NCBI RefSeq assembly: GCF_025370755.1
Contig: NZ_JAMXFC010000012.1
Coordinates: 1-64,000 of the forward strand
Length of the DNA stretch: 64,000 bases
Direction: 5' to 3'
From: Laspinema sp. D2d
GTDB taxonomy: Bacteria > Cyanobacteriota > Cyanobacteriia > Cyanobacteriales > Laspinemataceae
The notes under the pieces are model-generated. The model ran no database searches. It was given only the letters and a program-made list of their open reading frames with translations, and had not been told where the DNA came from. This document shows, piece after piece, positions 8,496 through 16,580 of the stretch; positions within the stretch are counted from its first letter, which is position 1, and each line of letters begins with the position of its first letter. A program made the position numbers and the translations under genes.

Positions 8496-8963
8496 TTATT
8501 CTAGTAATTGTTCTTTCAAACCCGAAATAATGTCAGAATTCAGCTTAAGCTTAACCTCGATTAATCGAGTTGTATCTCGTAGAATTAAAGTTTCCTTATC
8601 TTCTACAAAAATTTCTGGATCTTTCAAAGTTAAGGTTTGATATTTTAACGCAGCGAGTCCTATTTGCATGACCAAGGTAGGTTGGGACTGGGGATAAATA
8701 TAGAATTGCTGCCGTTTGGAGTCGAGTTGCAGTTGTCGGACTGTGGTATTGCGTCCATCTGGCATTCCCGGTTTTTGCCAATAGAGAGTAATCCCACGCA
8801 CATCGGGATTGGCGATCGCAAAAGTTTCGTCAAAGCGTTGGGGTTCCCAATCTAATTCCCGAACATCGCCATTTTCCGATAGAATGCGCTGGCGCAAGGT
8901 GATCTCTTTGCCATTGAGATTGCGCCACCATTGCCGGATTGTCTCGAAATTTTCAACCATCAT
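8496..8963 (-). CDS. Conserved hypothetical protein, 155 aa
   Basis: The likely start is the double ATG at 8963/8960 (MMVENFETIRQWWRNLNG); an upstream in-frame start at 9026 adds 21 unrelated residues. No signal peptide or membrane segment is seen. The sequence alternates polar and hydrophobic residues (GITLYWQKPGM, QQFYIYPQSQPTLVMQIGLA), suggesting a mainly beta, barrel-like fold such as those of lipocalin-type cyanobacterial proteins. No catalytic motif is recognised. It is transcribed in the same direction as the GST gene, 67 bases upstream of it, so co-transcription is possible. Confidence 0.65.
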   Translation of the reverse strand: MMVENFETIRQWWRNLNGKEITLRQRILSENGDVRELDWEPQRFDETFAIANPDVRGITLYWQKPGMPDGRNTTVRQLQLDSKRQQFYIYPQSQPTLVMQIGLAALKYQTLTLKDPEIFVEDKETLILRDTTRLIEVKLKLNSDIISGLKEQLLE

Positions 8964-9353
8964 GGGATTACTATTCCCAGACTGCCACGTGATGAATTGC
9001 ACGATCGCCCTCCTGATTGCTACCAATAATTACCATTTTAGAGTTTAAACCCATATTTCGCTTTGTAAAAACCCTAATTTCCAATTTTGTCCCCAAAACC
9101 AACCCCTTAAAATTATCTTCTTAGTTGGGTTTAACCCACTTAAGCTATTAGGTGAGTATTTAAACTCGCACCGGATCTGATGATTTACAAAGATCCATCG
9201 GGAGCATATTCGCCTAGGCTACTATAGATATCATATCTTGCTCGCTATTGTCGATGCTCCCCCTCCAAAAAGCCAAAAACCTCCAGACTTCCGCTTCCCT
9301 CCCGATTATGCTAAAATTAAACCCAACTCTACCCCATCCCCCCGTTAAAAAAT
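8964..9353. other. Intergenic region between divergent genes
   Basis: About 390 AT-rich bases separate the hypothetical gene and the transglutaminase gene, so both promoters should lie here. No clear consensus promoter, terminator or RNA gene was recognised. Confidence 0.4.
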
Positions 9354-10196
9354 ATGAAATTTAAACTAGGGTGTACGCTCAATTATAATGTAGAATCCCT
9401 GAGTACCTTTGTCTTTAATATCCGGGTCGTTGAAACCCATTGTCAGAAAATCCTCAGTGAACAATTAATTATCGACCCAGATATTCCCATCGATGAATAT
9501 GTTACCCCCATCGTAGAGAACCGCTATTTTCGAGTGAATGTCCCTGCGGGCAAAAATTTGAATATTTTCTATCAAGCAACGGTAGAAATGACGCACTTTT
9601 ATGGGGATGCCACTACCATTGCTGAAGTGCCGCCAGCAGATTTACCCGTGGAAACGTTCCACTATCTTTATCCAAGTCGGTATTGCGAGTCCGATCGCCT
9701 CCATTATTTGGCGCTTTCTGAATTTGGAGAGTTGGCACCCGGGTATTCTAGGGTAACAGCGATTTGTAATTGGATTTATGAAAAGGTGATTTATGAGTAT
9801 GGAACGAGTAATTCTCATACTTCCGCATTTGATACAGCAACCGAACGGATTGGGGTTTGTCGGGATTTTGCTCATTTAGCGATCGCTTATTGTCGTGCCT
9901 TGAATATTCCAGCGCGATGTGTAGCAGGATATGCTTATGGGTTAAATCCGCCTGATTTTCATGCGTGTTTTGAGGCATATTTAGGAGGGCGTTGGTATCT
10001 GTTTGATGCCACGCGGTTAGCGCCTCAAAATGGCATTGTTAGAATTGGAACGGGACGGGATGCTTCCGATGTGGCCTTCGCGACGATTTTTGGGAATATT
10101 GCTTTGAATAAGATGGAGATTTTAATGGAACATATTCCTGAAGAAAACAGTTCAGAGGTTCCGGTATTGACGACTGAAGCAATTTCTATCTCTTGA
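9354..10196 (+). CDS. Transglutaminase-like cysteine protease family protein
   Basis: The 280-residue protein has a beta-rich N-terminal half (bacterial transglutaminase-like N domain) and a transglutaminase core. The triad is visible: Cys169 in GVCRDFAH, His203 in PDFHACFEAYL and Asp218 in WYLFDATR. There is no signal peptide, so it appears cytosolic. In bacteria such proteins are usually thought to act as peptidases or amidases rather than true cross-linkers; the substrate here is unknown. It is followed by the phosphopantetheinyl transferase gene 138 bases away on the same strand. Confidence 0.88.
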   Translation: MKFKLGCTLNYNVESLSTFVFNIRVVETHCQKILSEQLIIDPDIPIDEYVTPIVENRYFRVNVPAGKNLNIFYQATVEMTHFYGDATTIAEVPPADLPVETFHYLYPSRYCESDRLHYLALSEFGELAPGYSRVTAICNWIYEKVIYEYGTSNSHTSAFDTATERIGVCRDFAHLAIAYCRALNIPARCVAGYAYGLNPPDFHACFEAYLGGRWYLFDATRLAPQNGIVRIGTGRDASDVAFATIFGNIALNKMEILMEHIPEENSSEVPVLTTEAISIS

Positions 10197-10334
10197 CATT
10201 TATCCAGCCATAAAATCACAAACGTCTGGTGCGTTAAATAAAAGGCAGATGAGATTTTTGCGAAAAGAATAACGACTCAAAGTATTTCTAGGAAATAAAA
10301 GAAATAGCGGCTCCAATCATTACTACAAACTTGC

Positions 10335-11066
10335 ATGATTATAGAATGGAAACTCTCCCCAGAAAAGATAAAATTATCGCCGCAACAGGTTCATGTTTGG
10401 CGGGTTAGACTCGATCGCAATTCTGAAGAAATCCACCAATTTCGAGCCATGTTGTCGGAGGATGAACGGAAAAGGGCCGATCGCTTTCATTTTGAATCTG
10501 ATCGCAATCGGTTTATTGTGGGACGAGGGAGGTTGCGATCGCTATTAGCAGATTATTTACAGGTTGCACCGGAAGGGATAGAATTTCAGTACAGTGCCAA
10601 GGGGAAACCGATGTTGGCAAATGTTGAACAGAATCTGCATTTTAATCTGTCTCATTCGGGGGGATTAGCGCTATATGCGATCGCCTCCGAACCTGTGGGA
10701 ATTGATTTAGAGCAAATTCGTTCTTTATCCGATGCGGAACAGTTAGCAAAACGGTTTTTTACTCCAGCAGAAGCAGAGGCAATCGCCGCTTTGCCATTGG
10801 CACAAAAACAAGCGGCTTTTTTGAATGCTTGGACTCGTAAAGAAGCTTATTTAAAGGCAACAGGTGATGGATTAGCAGGATTGGACGAAGTGGAGGTCTC
10901 TCTAATCCCGGGGATGCCTGCCAAATTACTGAGAATTAAGGAGAATTCCGAGTTAGCATCCCAGTGGTTTATCAGTGAACTGCACCTGCATCCCGACTAT
11001 GTAGCAGCAGTGGCGATCGCGGGTCAAAATTGGCAGTTATGTTATTTTAAAGATGAGACTCAATAA
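10335..11066 (+). CDS. 4'-phosphopantetheinyl transferase, Sfp type
   Basis: The 243-residue protein carries the Sfp-family signatures: LHFNLSHSGG, VGIDLEQI (the Mg-binding Asp) and WTRKEAYLKATGDGL. It moves the phosphopantetheine arm from coenzyme A to a carrier-protein serine, activating acyl, polyketide or peptide carrier proteins. Length is typical (220-250). No carrier protein or PKS/NRPS gene is nearby, so it is probably the general enzyme of the cell serving fatty acid synthesis and any secondary metabolism elsewhere. Confidence 0.9.
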   Translation: MIIEWKLSPEKIKLSPQQVHVWRVRLDRNSEEIHQFRAMLSEDERKRADRFHFESDRNRFIVGRGRLRSLLADYLQVAPEGIEFQYSAKGKPMLANVEQNLHFNLSHSGGLALYAIASEPVGIDLEQIRSLSDAEQLAKRFFTPAEAEAIAALPLAQKQAAFLNAWTRKEAYLKATGDGLAGLDEVEVSLIPGMPAKLLRIKENSELASQWFISELHLHPDYVAAVAIAGQNWQLCYFKDETQ

Positions 11067-11172
11067 GCCATTTTTACCCTACCCGGCAGCAAATTTTAAA
11101 ACCTTCATAACATGGCGGTAATTCTATTAAAAGCATCTCCGCTCATCTCCCTAATTTTAATCACAAAATATT

Positions 11173-12963
11173 ATGAATCAACCCAAACATCGCCTCAGTC
11201 CTCGGTGGAAAAAATTCTGGCAATTTGTCTGCCTTGCTGGTTGCACGTTGAGTCTGATTTTCGGCGGTTATGCTATCTCTAGTTATAGCAAAAATATCAG
11301 CAATTCCCCCGAAAATTCTCCCCCAATTTTGCCGAATTCAGTAGCAGATAATTCAGCAAACTCCTCGGAATCCATCACTGTTGCAACTCAAGCAGCAACC
11401 CCAACATCAACGCCACAACCGCCAATTAACCCGAGACAGGTTGCCTCAAATTGTGGCAGTCCCCAGGGAGGACCGACAGATAATCCCATTGCTGAACAGT
11501 ATTCTAATTCCTCCTATTCCTGGACTAATCAAATTAAGTGGAATTGCGTCTATAATATCCAAGACTTCGATGGAGGGACGATGGTATCCCGGTTTAATGC
11601 CGCGCGCGATGCAGCAGCGGAAAATGGGGGAGGGGTGGTTTATTTTCCTGCTGGGACTTATTCTTTTGAAGATAGTATCAGCCTAAAGAATGGCGTAATT
11701 CTTCGAGGTGCGATTCCCTCAGTCCCCGATGCCAAAAACTCTGAATTTAATCCCCCCTCTAAACTGCAATTCCCAAAATATGAACCGCAACTTTCTGGCA
11801 ATGGCACTCCCAATGACACTGCCTTTAAAACCATCACCACTACTGCGGGAGATACGGATAGTAATATTGGATTAGTTCATTTGGATATCAATCGCGCCGC
11901 CATTTCCTTGCGGGGAGATTTGGATAATGGCAATAATCAAAATATTGTCATTTTTGGCATTCGCAGTAACAATGTGGCAGAACCTGACCCGCGAGTTCCT
12001 GACCCTTCTTTTCAAAGTCCTTGGTTACGGTATAGTTATCGATTTGCTGCCAATATTACAGTTAATGCCAAGGCTAATATTTTAATTAGTCATAATCGGA
12101 TAAATGACCAAATAACCGACAACTATGGCCAACCGGGGTATCAAGTAAAACCTCTGCAAGGAGAACAAATTCTCACCTACTCAGAAGGGAATAAAGTTCC
12201 TTTCCACTATGGTAATCACTATGGAATTGTTGTGAATCGATCAAAATCTGAGGGATTCCAAAAGAATGCCAATCCCAATACAGAACCGGGTCTATTTCGA
12301 CCGGGAATTGTAATTCGAGATAACTGGGTTTACCACACCATGCGAGTCGCCATTTCTGCCTCGGGAGATGGGTTAGTTATTCAAGATAATCAAGTTCGCG
12401 ACGAACAGGGAAAACAATGGTGGACGGACCCGACGGGATTAAAAGAAGCAAAAGGTGCAGTCACTTTAGAAAATCGGGCTATTGATTGGTCCGGGTCCAA
12501 TGTTTTGGTTGAAGGAAATCAGTATGAAGTGTATCGCCATAAAATCAGAAATACTCAATATTTGAGTGTAGATGGAGAGGGTATTTTGATTCAAGAATGT
12601 TGCGGGGGAACCGAAGTGAATGGGGCGATTCTCCGGAATAATCAGGGTAATACTTATATTGGACTGTACAAAATCCCCTCTATTAAAAAGGTGGAAATTG
12701 TCGGAAATCGAGTCAATGCTGAACTGACGGACATTGAGCTAATTTATGTAAATGCCGACACCAATAATGCTCCTGGGGTGATGGAAGATGTCACCATTGC
12801 TAATAATATTGTCAATGGCGGAATATTAGCCAAAGGGACAGGGGGAGGAAAGGGAAATACCTTGGAAAATAATCAGGGAAATAACTCCGCTTCTTTGACG
12901 TATTCCTGCCATGTTGCCGCGAAGGGAAATACGGGGTTTCAGGAACCTCCTTGTTTGCCCTAA
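11173..12963 (+). CDS. Secreted right-handed beta-helix (pectate-lyase-like) protein
   Basis: The 596-residue protein has a basic N-terminus and a hydrophobic segment at about 16-36 (FVCLAGCTLSLIFGGYAI) serving as signal or anchor. A Ser/Asn/Thr/Pro-rich linker runs to about residue 90. A beta-helix follows, starting with DGGTMVSRFNAARDAAAENG and VVYFPAGTYSFEDSISL, the entry motif of pectate lyase superfamily proteins, with repeated short N-rich coils (VEGNQYEV, LRNNQGN, IANNIVNGG). The family binds or cleaves polysaccharides outside the membrane. Catalytic residues cannot be assigned by eye. It stands as a single gene with its own leader of about 100 bases. Confidence 0.8.
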   Translation: MNQPKHRLSPRWKKFWQFVCLAGCTLSLIFGGYAISSYSKNISNSPENSPPILPNSVADNSANSSESITVATQAATPTSTPQPPINPRQVASNCGSPQGGPTDNPIAEQYSNSSYSWTNQIKWNCVYNIQDFDGGTMVSRFNAARDAAAENGGGVVYFPAGTYSFEDSISLKNGVILRGAIPSVPDAKNSEFNPPSKLQFPKYEPQLSGNGTPNDTAFKTITTTAGDTDSNIGLVHLDINRAAISLRGDLDNGNNQNIVIFGIRSNNVAEPDPRVPDPSFQSPWLRYSYRFAANITVNAKANILISHNRINDQITDNYGQPGYQVKPLQGEQILTYSEGNKVPFHYGNHYGIVVNRSKSEGFQKNANPNTEPGLFRPGIVIRDNWVYHTMRVAISASGDGLVIQDNQVRDEQGKQWWTDPTGLKEAKGAVTLENRAIDWSGSNVLVEGNQYEVYRHKIRNTQYLSVDGEGILIQECCGGTEVNGAILRNNQGNTYIGLYKIPSIKKVEIVGNRVNAELTDIELIYVNADTNNAPGVMEDVTIANNIVNGGILAKGTGGGKGNTLENNQGNNSASLTYSCHVAAKGNTGFQEPPCLP

Positions 12964-13028
12964 ATTCCGGCTCATTGGGGAACCAAAATGGGTAAAATGG
13001 AAGAGTATCTTTTGGAGTCTACAGGAGA

Positions 13029-13628
13029 CTGACCGTTTATACTCGTCCTTTAGCTCGTTTAATCGAGCAACTGCAACGTTTGCCAGGAATTGGCCCTAAA
13101 TCCGCCCAAAGACTGGCCCTCCATTTACTGAAGCGACCCGATGATGAAATTCAGGCATTGGCGAAAGCGTTAGTGGAAGCAAAACAACAAGTGGGATTTT
13201 GTAAAGAGTGCTTTCACTTGAGTGCAGAACCCATTTGTGAAATCTGTCGTGCACCCAATCGCGATCGCGATGTGATTTGCGTAGTTTCCGACTCTCGGGA
13301 CTTAATTGCCTTAGAAAAAACTCGGGAATTTAGAGGTAAATATCATGTCCTGGGTGGGGTGATTTCGCCTATGGATGGCATTGGACCCGAACAACTGAAT
13401 ATCCAAGCATTAGTGAGGCGCGTAAGTCAACAACAAATCAAAGAAGTGATTATCGCCATTAGTCCCAGCGTGGAGGGAGAAACCACGACCCTTTATGTGG
13501 GACAATTACTCAAACCGTTTACCAGAGTCACTCGCATTGCCTTTGGGTTGCCAATGGGAGGAGATTTGGAATATGCCGATGAAGTCACCTTAGCGCGTGC
13601 ATTGGAGGGTCGTCGAGATTTAGACTAG
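13029..13628 (+). CDS. recR: Recombination mediator RecR, non-canonical start
   Basis: RecR acts with RecO/RecF to load RecA on gapped DNA. The sequence shows the helix-hairpin-helix [18 protein letters not shown], the four-cysteine zinc finger ([16 protein letters not shown]) and a Toprim domain ([28 protein letters not shown]). The family N-terminus [14 protein letters not shown] lies upstream of the first usual start (TTG at 13080), and no ATG, GTG or TTG occurs in frame between it and the TAA near 12990. A CTG at 13029 gives MTVYTRPL and 199 residues, the normal family length. An AGGAGA lies immediately before it. The start is inferred. Confidence 0.85.
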   Translation: MTVYTRPLARLIEQLQRLPGIGPKSAQRLALHLLKRPDDEIQALAKALVEAKQQVGFCKECFHLSAEPICEICRAPNRDRDVICVVSDSRDLIALEKTREFRGKYHVLGGVISPMDGIGPEQLNIQALVRRVSQQQIKEVIIAISPSVEGETTTLYVGQLLKPFTRVTRIAFGLPMGGDLEYADEVTLARALEGRRDLD

Positions 13629-13932
13629 AATGATGCGCCAGTACCGCAGAGATAAGAAACCGGGTTTCTGTGCAAAATTTCTGCCAATCTGGAGCAAATT
13701 TGAGCGGTGAAACCCGGTTTCTTGTCCCCCTCATCTCATCCCTCACCGGAGATTTTAAGCAATCGCTGATACCCCACTGATCCGGGTTTGAGTTAGGATG
13801 GATTGAAATTATGACGAATCCAGTGCCAGAAACTTGACTGTTTCTATTTCTTTCGGGCAAATTCCGCCCGGTTAGCCTGTAGAGTCAATGCTACCACAGG
13901 CTTTGCAATTATCAACCCAGTATTAATCCGTC
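13629..13932. other. Intergenic region holding a GAAACC-GGTTTC inverted repeat
   Basis: AAGAAACCGGGTTTC (13654-13668) is perfectly repeated in inverted form as GAAACCCGGTTTCTT (13709-13723). Each arm is itself nearly palindromic. Similar GAAACCCGG fragments occur elsewhere, for example near 55187. It may be a dispersed repeat and could also end recR transcription. The remaining 200 bases show nothing clear. Confidence 0.5.
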
Positions 13933-15522
13933 ATGAGTCAATTCCTCTCTCCCGTTAAAGGACCGTTTGTATTGGGGCTCATCGAGTCATTCAATTCTGT
14001 CCTGTTGCCTCCCTACTTACTCGGATTTGTTCTAAGCCTCATTGTCTTGACATTTATCACGATATTTCTACGGTGGGGAGTTTATCAACATTTAATTTAT
14101 TTAGCCTCTCGGGTTAGAGGGTTAATTTATGACACGAATCCCCCTAAAAAACCAAGAATTGTTGAAGAAATAGAGCTAAGATGCAAGGAGTCTAATCCTG
14201 CCTTAGAACACATGAATACCGGGGCATTAATCGACCAGGTTTATAGTAAATATCTCCTCAAAAATGAACAAATCGATTATTTCTGCCGGTTTTTACCCAA
14301 TCTTTTACTCTCCTTGGGTCTGTTGGGAACGTTCCTAGGAATTACCATGAACCTGGCCGAACTTAGCCAAACTATTAATGAGTTTGGTGTAGGGAGTATT
14401 GATGCCTTGGTCCAACAAGTTCAACGACCCTTGCAAGGGATGGGGGTAGCGTTTATTAGTAGCTTAACCGCTGTCGCTTGTAGTGCGTTGTTGACCGTGG
14501 TTAATTTACTTAGAAATACCAGTATTGCCAAATATCAACTCATCAGCGCGTTAGAAGATTATATTGATAATATTTATGGCCCTGCGTTAAATCGCCGATC
14601 GCCTTTAGATAAAGCAGTCGATCGCCTTGAAACTCTCTTCTCTAGCTTTGTCAATCAGTTCTCTGTCTCCGTCAAAGAAGCGGTTTCCTCCTCATTAGGG
14701 GAAAGCGTAGACCAAATTACTGAAGGCAGCCGACAAGCCAATCATCTCGCGACTCAAGTTTATAATCGCCTGATGGAATCCTCTAGTTCTATGATGTCCG
14801 GTGCAACCATGTTTCGGGAGTCGGCACAAATCTTTGAAAAGAGCCAATTTGCCAATAAACTGGCGAGTTCCACGGATAATTTAGCCAATACCCAACGGGA
14901 TTTAGCGCGTTCCGCCTCGGTATTAAATCAATCTACCCAGGCATTGCAACTGGCGATCGCCTCTTTGCAAACTACCAGTCAGGAAACGATTCATCTATCG
15001 GAAGAAATCGCCGGATTAAGCAAGAATTCAGGTCAAGTTTTGAATCTCACTCAAAACAATCAAAAAGCATTAGCCGATGTGGTGGGAGAAATGCAGCAAA
15101 GCGCTCAAATTTTCCATTCAGTCATCAAAACCTTAGATACCTTACAAAAGCGGTTAGCGACCCGAACCGATCGCTTTGTCGAAGTTCATACCGAACTTTA
15201 TAAATTAGTCGAAACCCTGAAACTGTTTACTGAAGAAATGAGAGGAGGAATGCAAACTTTAGGCGATCGCCTCATCGCCTCCCTCGGCGATCGTAATGCA
15301 ATTAATCCCGCCACTGATCCTGTTACCACTCGCATTTCCAAACTCGGTAATGACCTCAATGCGGTACAATCACAACTTGCCCAAGTTGTCAAACATTTAG
15401 AATCCGAAGAACAATCCGCAATGGCACCCACTCGGTTGAGTCCTCCTCCTGCCAACAATTCCCATGACCCCTTTAACCCACAACTGGTTAACTGGGAGGA
15501 AGAAGAAAATCCTGAAAAATGA
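13933..15522 (+). CDS. MotA/TolQ/ExbB-type proton channel protein with long cytoplasmic tail (ZorA-like)
   Basis: The 529-residue protein has membrane segments at about 24-46, 120-142 and 171-193. The second contains SLGLLGTFLGITMNL, a MotA/ExbB/ZorA channel motif. Residues 200-529 form a long hydrophilic tail rich in heptads and Q/S/N (for example SLQTTSQETIHLSEEIAG), ending in a Pro-rich segment. A partner with a MotB-like anchor follows 164 bases downstream. In Zorya defence, ZorA has such a tail extending into the cytoplasm. Here ZorC, ZorD and ZorE are absent nearby, so a defence role is unproven. Other options are an envelope or motility energiser. Confidence 0.8.
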   Translation: MSQFLSPVKGPFVLGLIESFNSVLLPPYLLGFVLSLIVLTFITIFLRWGVYQHLIYLASRVRGLIYDTNPPKKPRIVEEIELRCKESNPALEHMNTGALIDQVYSKYLLKNEQIDYFCRFLPNLLLSLGLLGTFLGITMNLAELSQTINEFGVGSIDALVQQVQRPLQGMGVAFISSLTAVACSALLTVVNLLRNTSIAKYQLISALEDYIDNIYGPALNRRSPLDKAVDRLETLFSSFVNQFSVSVKEAVSSSLGESVDQITEGSRQANHLATQVYNRLMESSSSMMSGATMFRESAQIFEKSQFANKLASSTDNLANTQRDLARSASVLNQSTQALQLAIASLQTTSQETIHLSEEIAGLSKNSGQVLNLTQNNQKALADVVGEMQQSAQIFHSVIKTLDTLQKRLATRTDRFVEVHTELYKLVETLKLFTEEMRGGMQTLGDRLIASLGDRNAINPATDPVTTRISKLGNDLNAVQSQLAQVVKHLESEEQSAMAPTRLSPPPANNSHDPFNPQLVNWEEEENPEK

Positions 15523-15530
15523 ATAAAAAC

Positions 15531-15585
15531 CCACACCCTAAAGGGTGGGGCTACAGGGACAAACCCTGCCTACGCAGGCTCAAAC
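15531..15585. repeat. Dispersed double-hairpin repeat, copy 1
   Basis: Two hairpins occur in tandem: CACCCTAAAGGGTG and CCTGCCTACGCAGG, joined by GGGCTACAGGGACAAAC. A close relative lies at 16511-16570 and a degraded inverted one near 62262. The layout resembles REP/MITE-like elements common in cyanobacteria. It lies between the ZorA-like and ZorB-like genes. Confidence 0.75.
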
Positions 15586-15686
15586 AAAATTGAATGTTAC
15601 CCCCCCCCATTTTTATCATAAAATCTCACCCCCAAAGCAAATTTAAACCCGCACCAATTCACCCTGATTAACGGAGAAAATACCCC

Positions 15687-16508
15687 ATGAAATCCCGGTC
15701 TAGGCGGCATGAAATGCCACCAGAATTTGATATTTGGCCCGCATTTACGGACTTGATGTCAAATGCTTTTATGATTCTCAGCTTCTTGCTGCTGCTGGCG
15801 ATTATCAAACCCTTAGTCTCCATTTCCAGTATGCGAGAAACCGAAGAAGCCCTCCGCCAACAGCTTCTGAGAACCCAAATTGACCTCACCAGTGCCCAAA
15901 ACCGCGCCACCTTAGCGGAATCCCAACTTGCCCCCTTAGCGGCCCAAAATCGCGCCTTAGCCGCTCAAACCCAAACCTTACAAGGGCAATTGCAACAAGA
16001 AATGGCGACGCCAAAAGCCCCGCCAATTATTGTGATTCGGGATACCGGGGCTTATCAATTTTCCTCGGGGAGTGCGGAACTCCCCAATGCTTTAGAAACT
16101 TATGTCCGCAGTCAATTAGTCCCCCAAATTGAAGCCAACGCCGCAGCTTATAACATCAATGTTATCGAAATCATTGGACATACGGACGGACAACCGAATA
16201 ATGCCAGTTCCAGTAATTTAGACCGTTCTTTAGCACAAGTTGCTGTGGGGACAACCCAAGTTGAACAGTTAGTTCCGGGTTCAAATGCGGATTTAGGATT
16301 AATGAGGGCGTTAGCTGTGGTGCAAATTTTACAAACCATTCAACGCACCGAAGGTAAGCTGCAAGGATTACAATTTCGCCCCTATTCGGCGGCGCAATTG
16401 GTGTCTCCCACAGGAGATTTTGGGAATGCCAATCCCAACCCGGATGAAAGCAGAAGACGGATTGAAATTCGGTTTACCCGCTTAGGTGAAGAAACGAACG
16501 TGCAATAA
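15687..16508 (+). CDS. MotB/OmpA-domain protein (ZorB-like)
   Basis: The 273-residue protein has an N-terminal cytoplasmic stub, then a single membrane segment at about 25-43 preceded by WPAFTDLMS, whose Asp22 matches the proton-carrying Asp of MotB/ZorB. A coiled coil follows at about 47-115. The OmpA-like peptidoglycan-binding domain spans about 120-270 (EIIGHTDGQPNN, then PNPDESRRRIEIRF). Together with the preceding MotA-like protein it should form an inner-membrane ion-driven unit anchored to the cell wall. The gene starts MKSRSRRHEMP after a GGAG ribosome site. The gene ends at a hairpin repeat. Confidence 0.82.
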   Translation: MKSRSRRHEMPPEFDIWPAFTDLMSNAFMILSFLLLLAIIKPLVSISSMRETEEALRQQLLRTQIDLTSAQNRATLAESQLAPLAAQNRALAAQTQTLQGQLQQEMATPKAPPIIVIRDTGAYQFSSGSAELPNALETYVRSQLVPQIEANAAAYNINVIEIIGHTDGQPNNASSSNLDRSLAQVAVGTTQVEQLVPGSNADLGLMRALAVVQILQTIQRTEGKLQGLQFRPYSAAQLVSPTGDFGNANPNPDESRRRIEIRFTRLGEETNVQ

Positions 16509-16510
16509 AA

Positions 16511-16570
16511 AAGCCCTGCACCCTTCAGGGTGGGGCTATAGTTATAAAGCCCGCCTGCGCGGGCTAAAAC
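16511..16570. repeat. Dispersed double-hairpin repeat, copy 2 (also bidirectional terminator)
   Basis: The hairpins are CACCCTTCAGGGTG and AGCCCGCCTGCGCGGGCT. The element fills the gap between the convergent MotB-like and TonB-like genes and probably ends both transcripts. It is related to copy 1 at 15531. Confidence 0.75.
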
Positions 16571-16580
16571 AGAATTCGGG

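Noticed and set aside
12911-13099. Plus-strand frame covering the recR start
   Set aside because: It bridges the end of the beta-helix gene and recR in the wrong frame. RecR motifs lie in another frame.
13933-16508. Flagellar MotA/MotB
   Set aside because: Cyanobacteria lack flagella. The long tail of the first protein and the short anchor of the second fit ZorAB-like rather than stator proteins.
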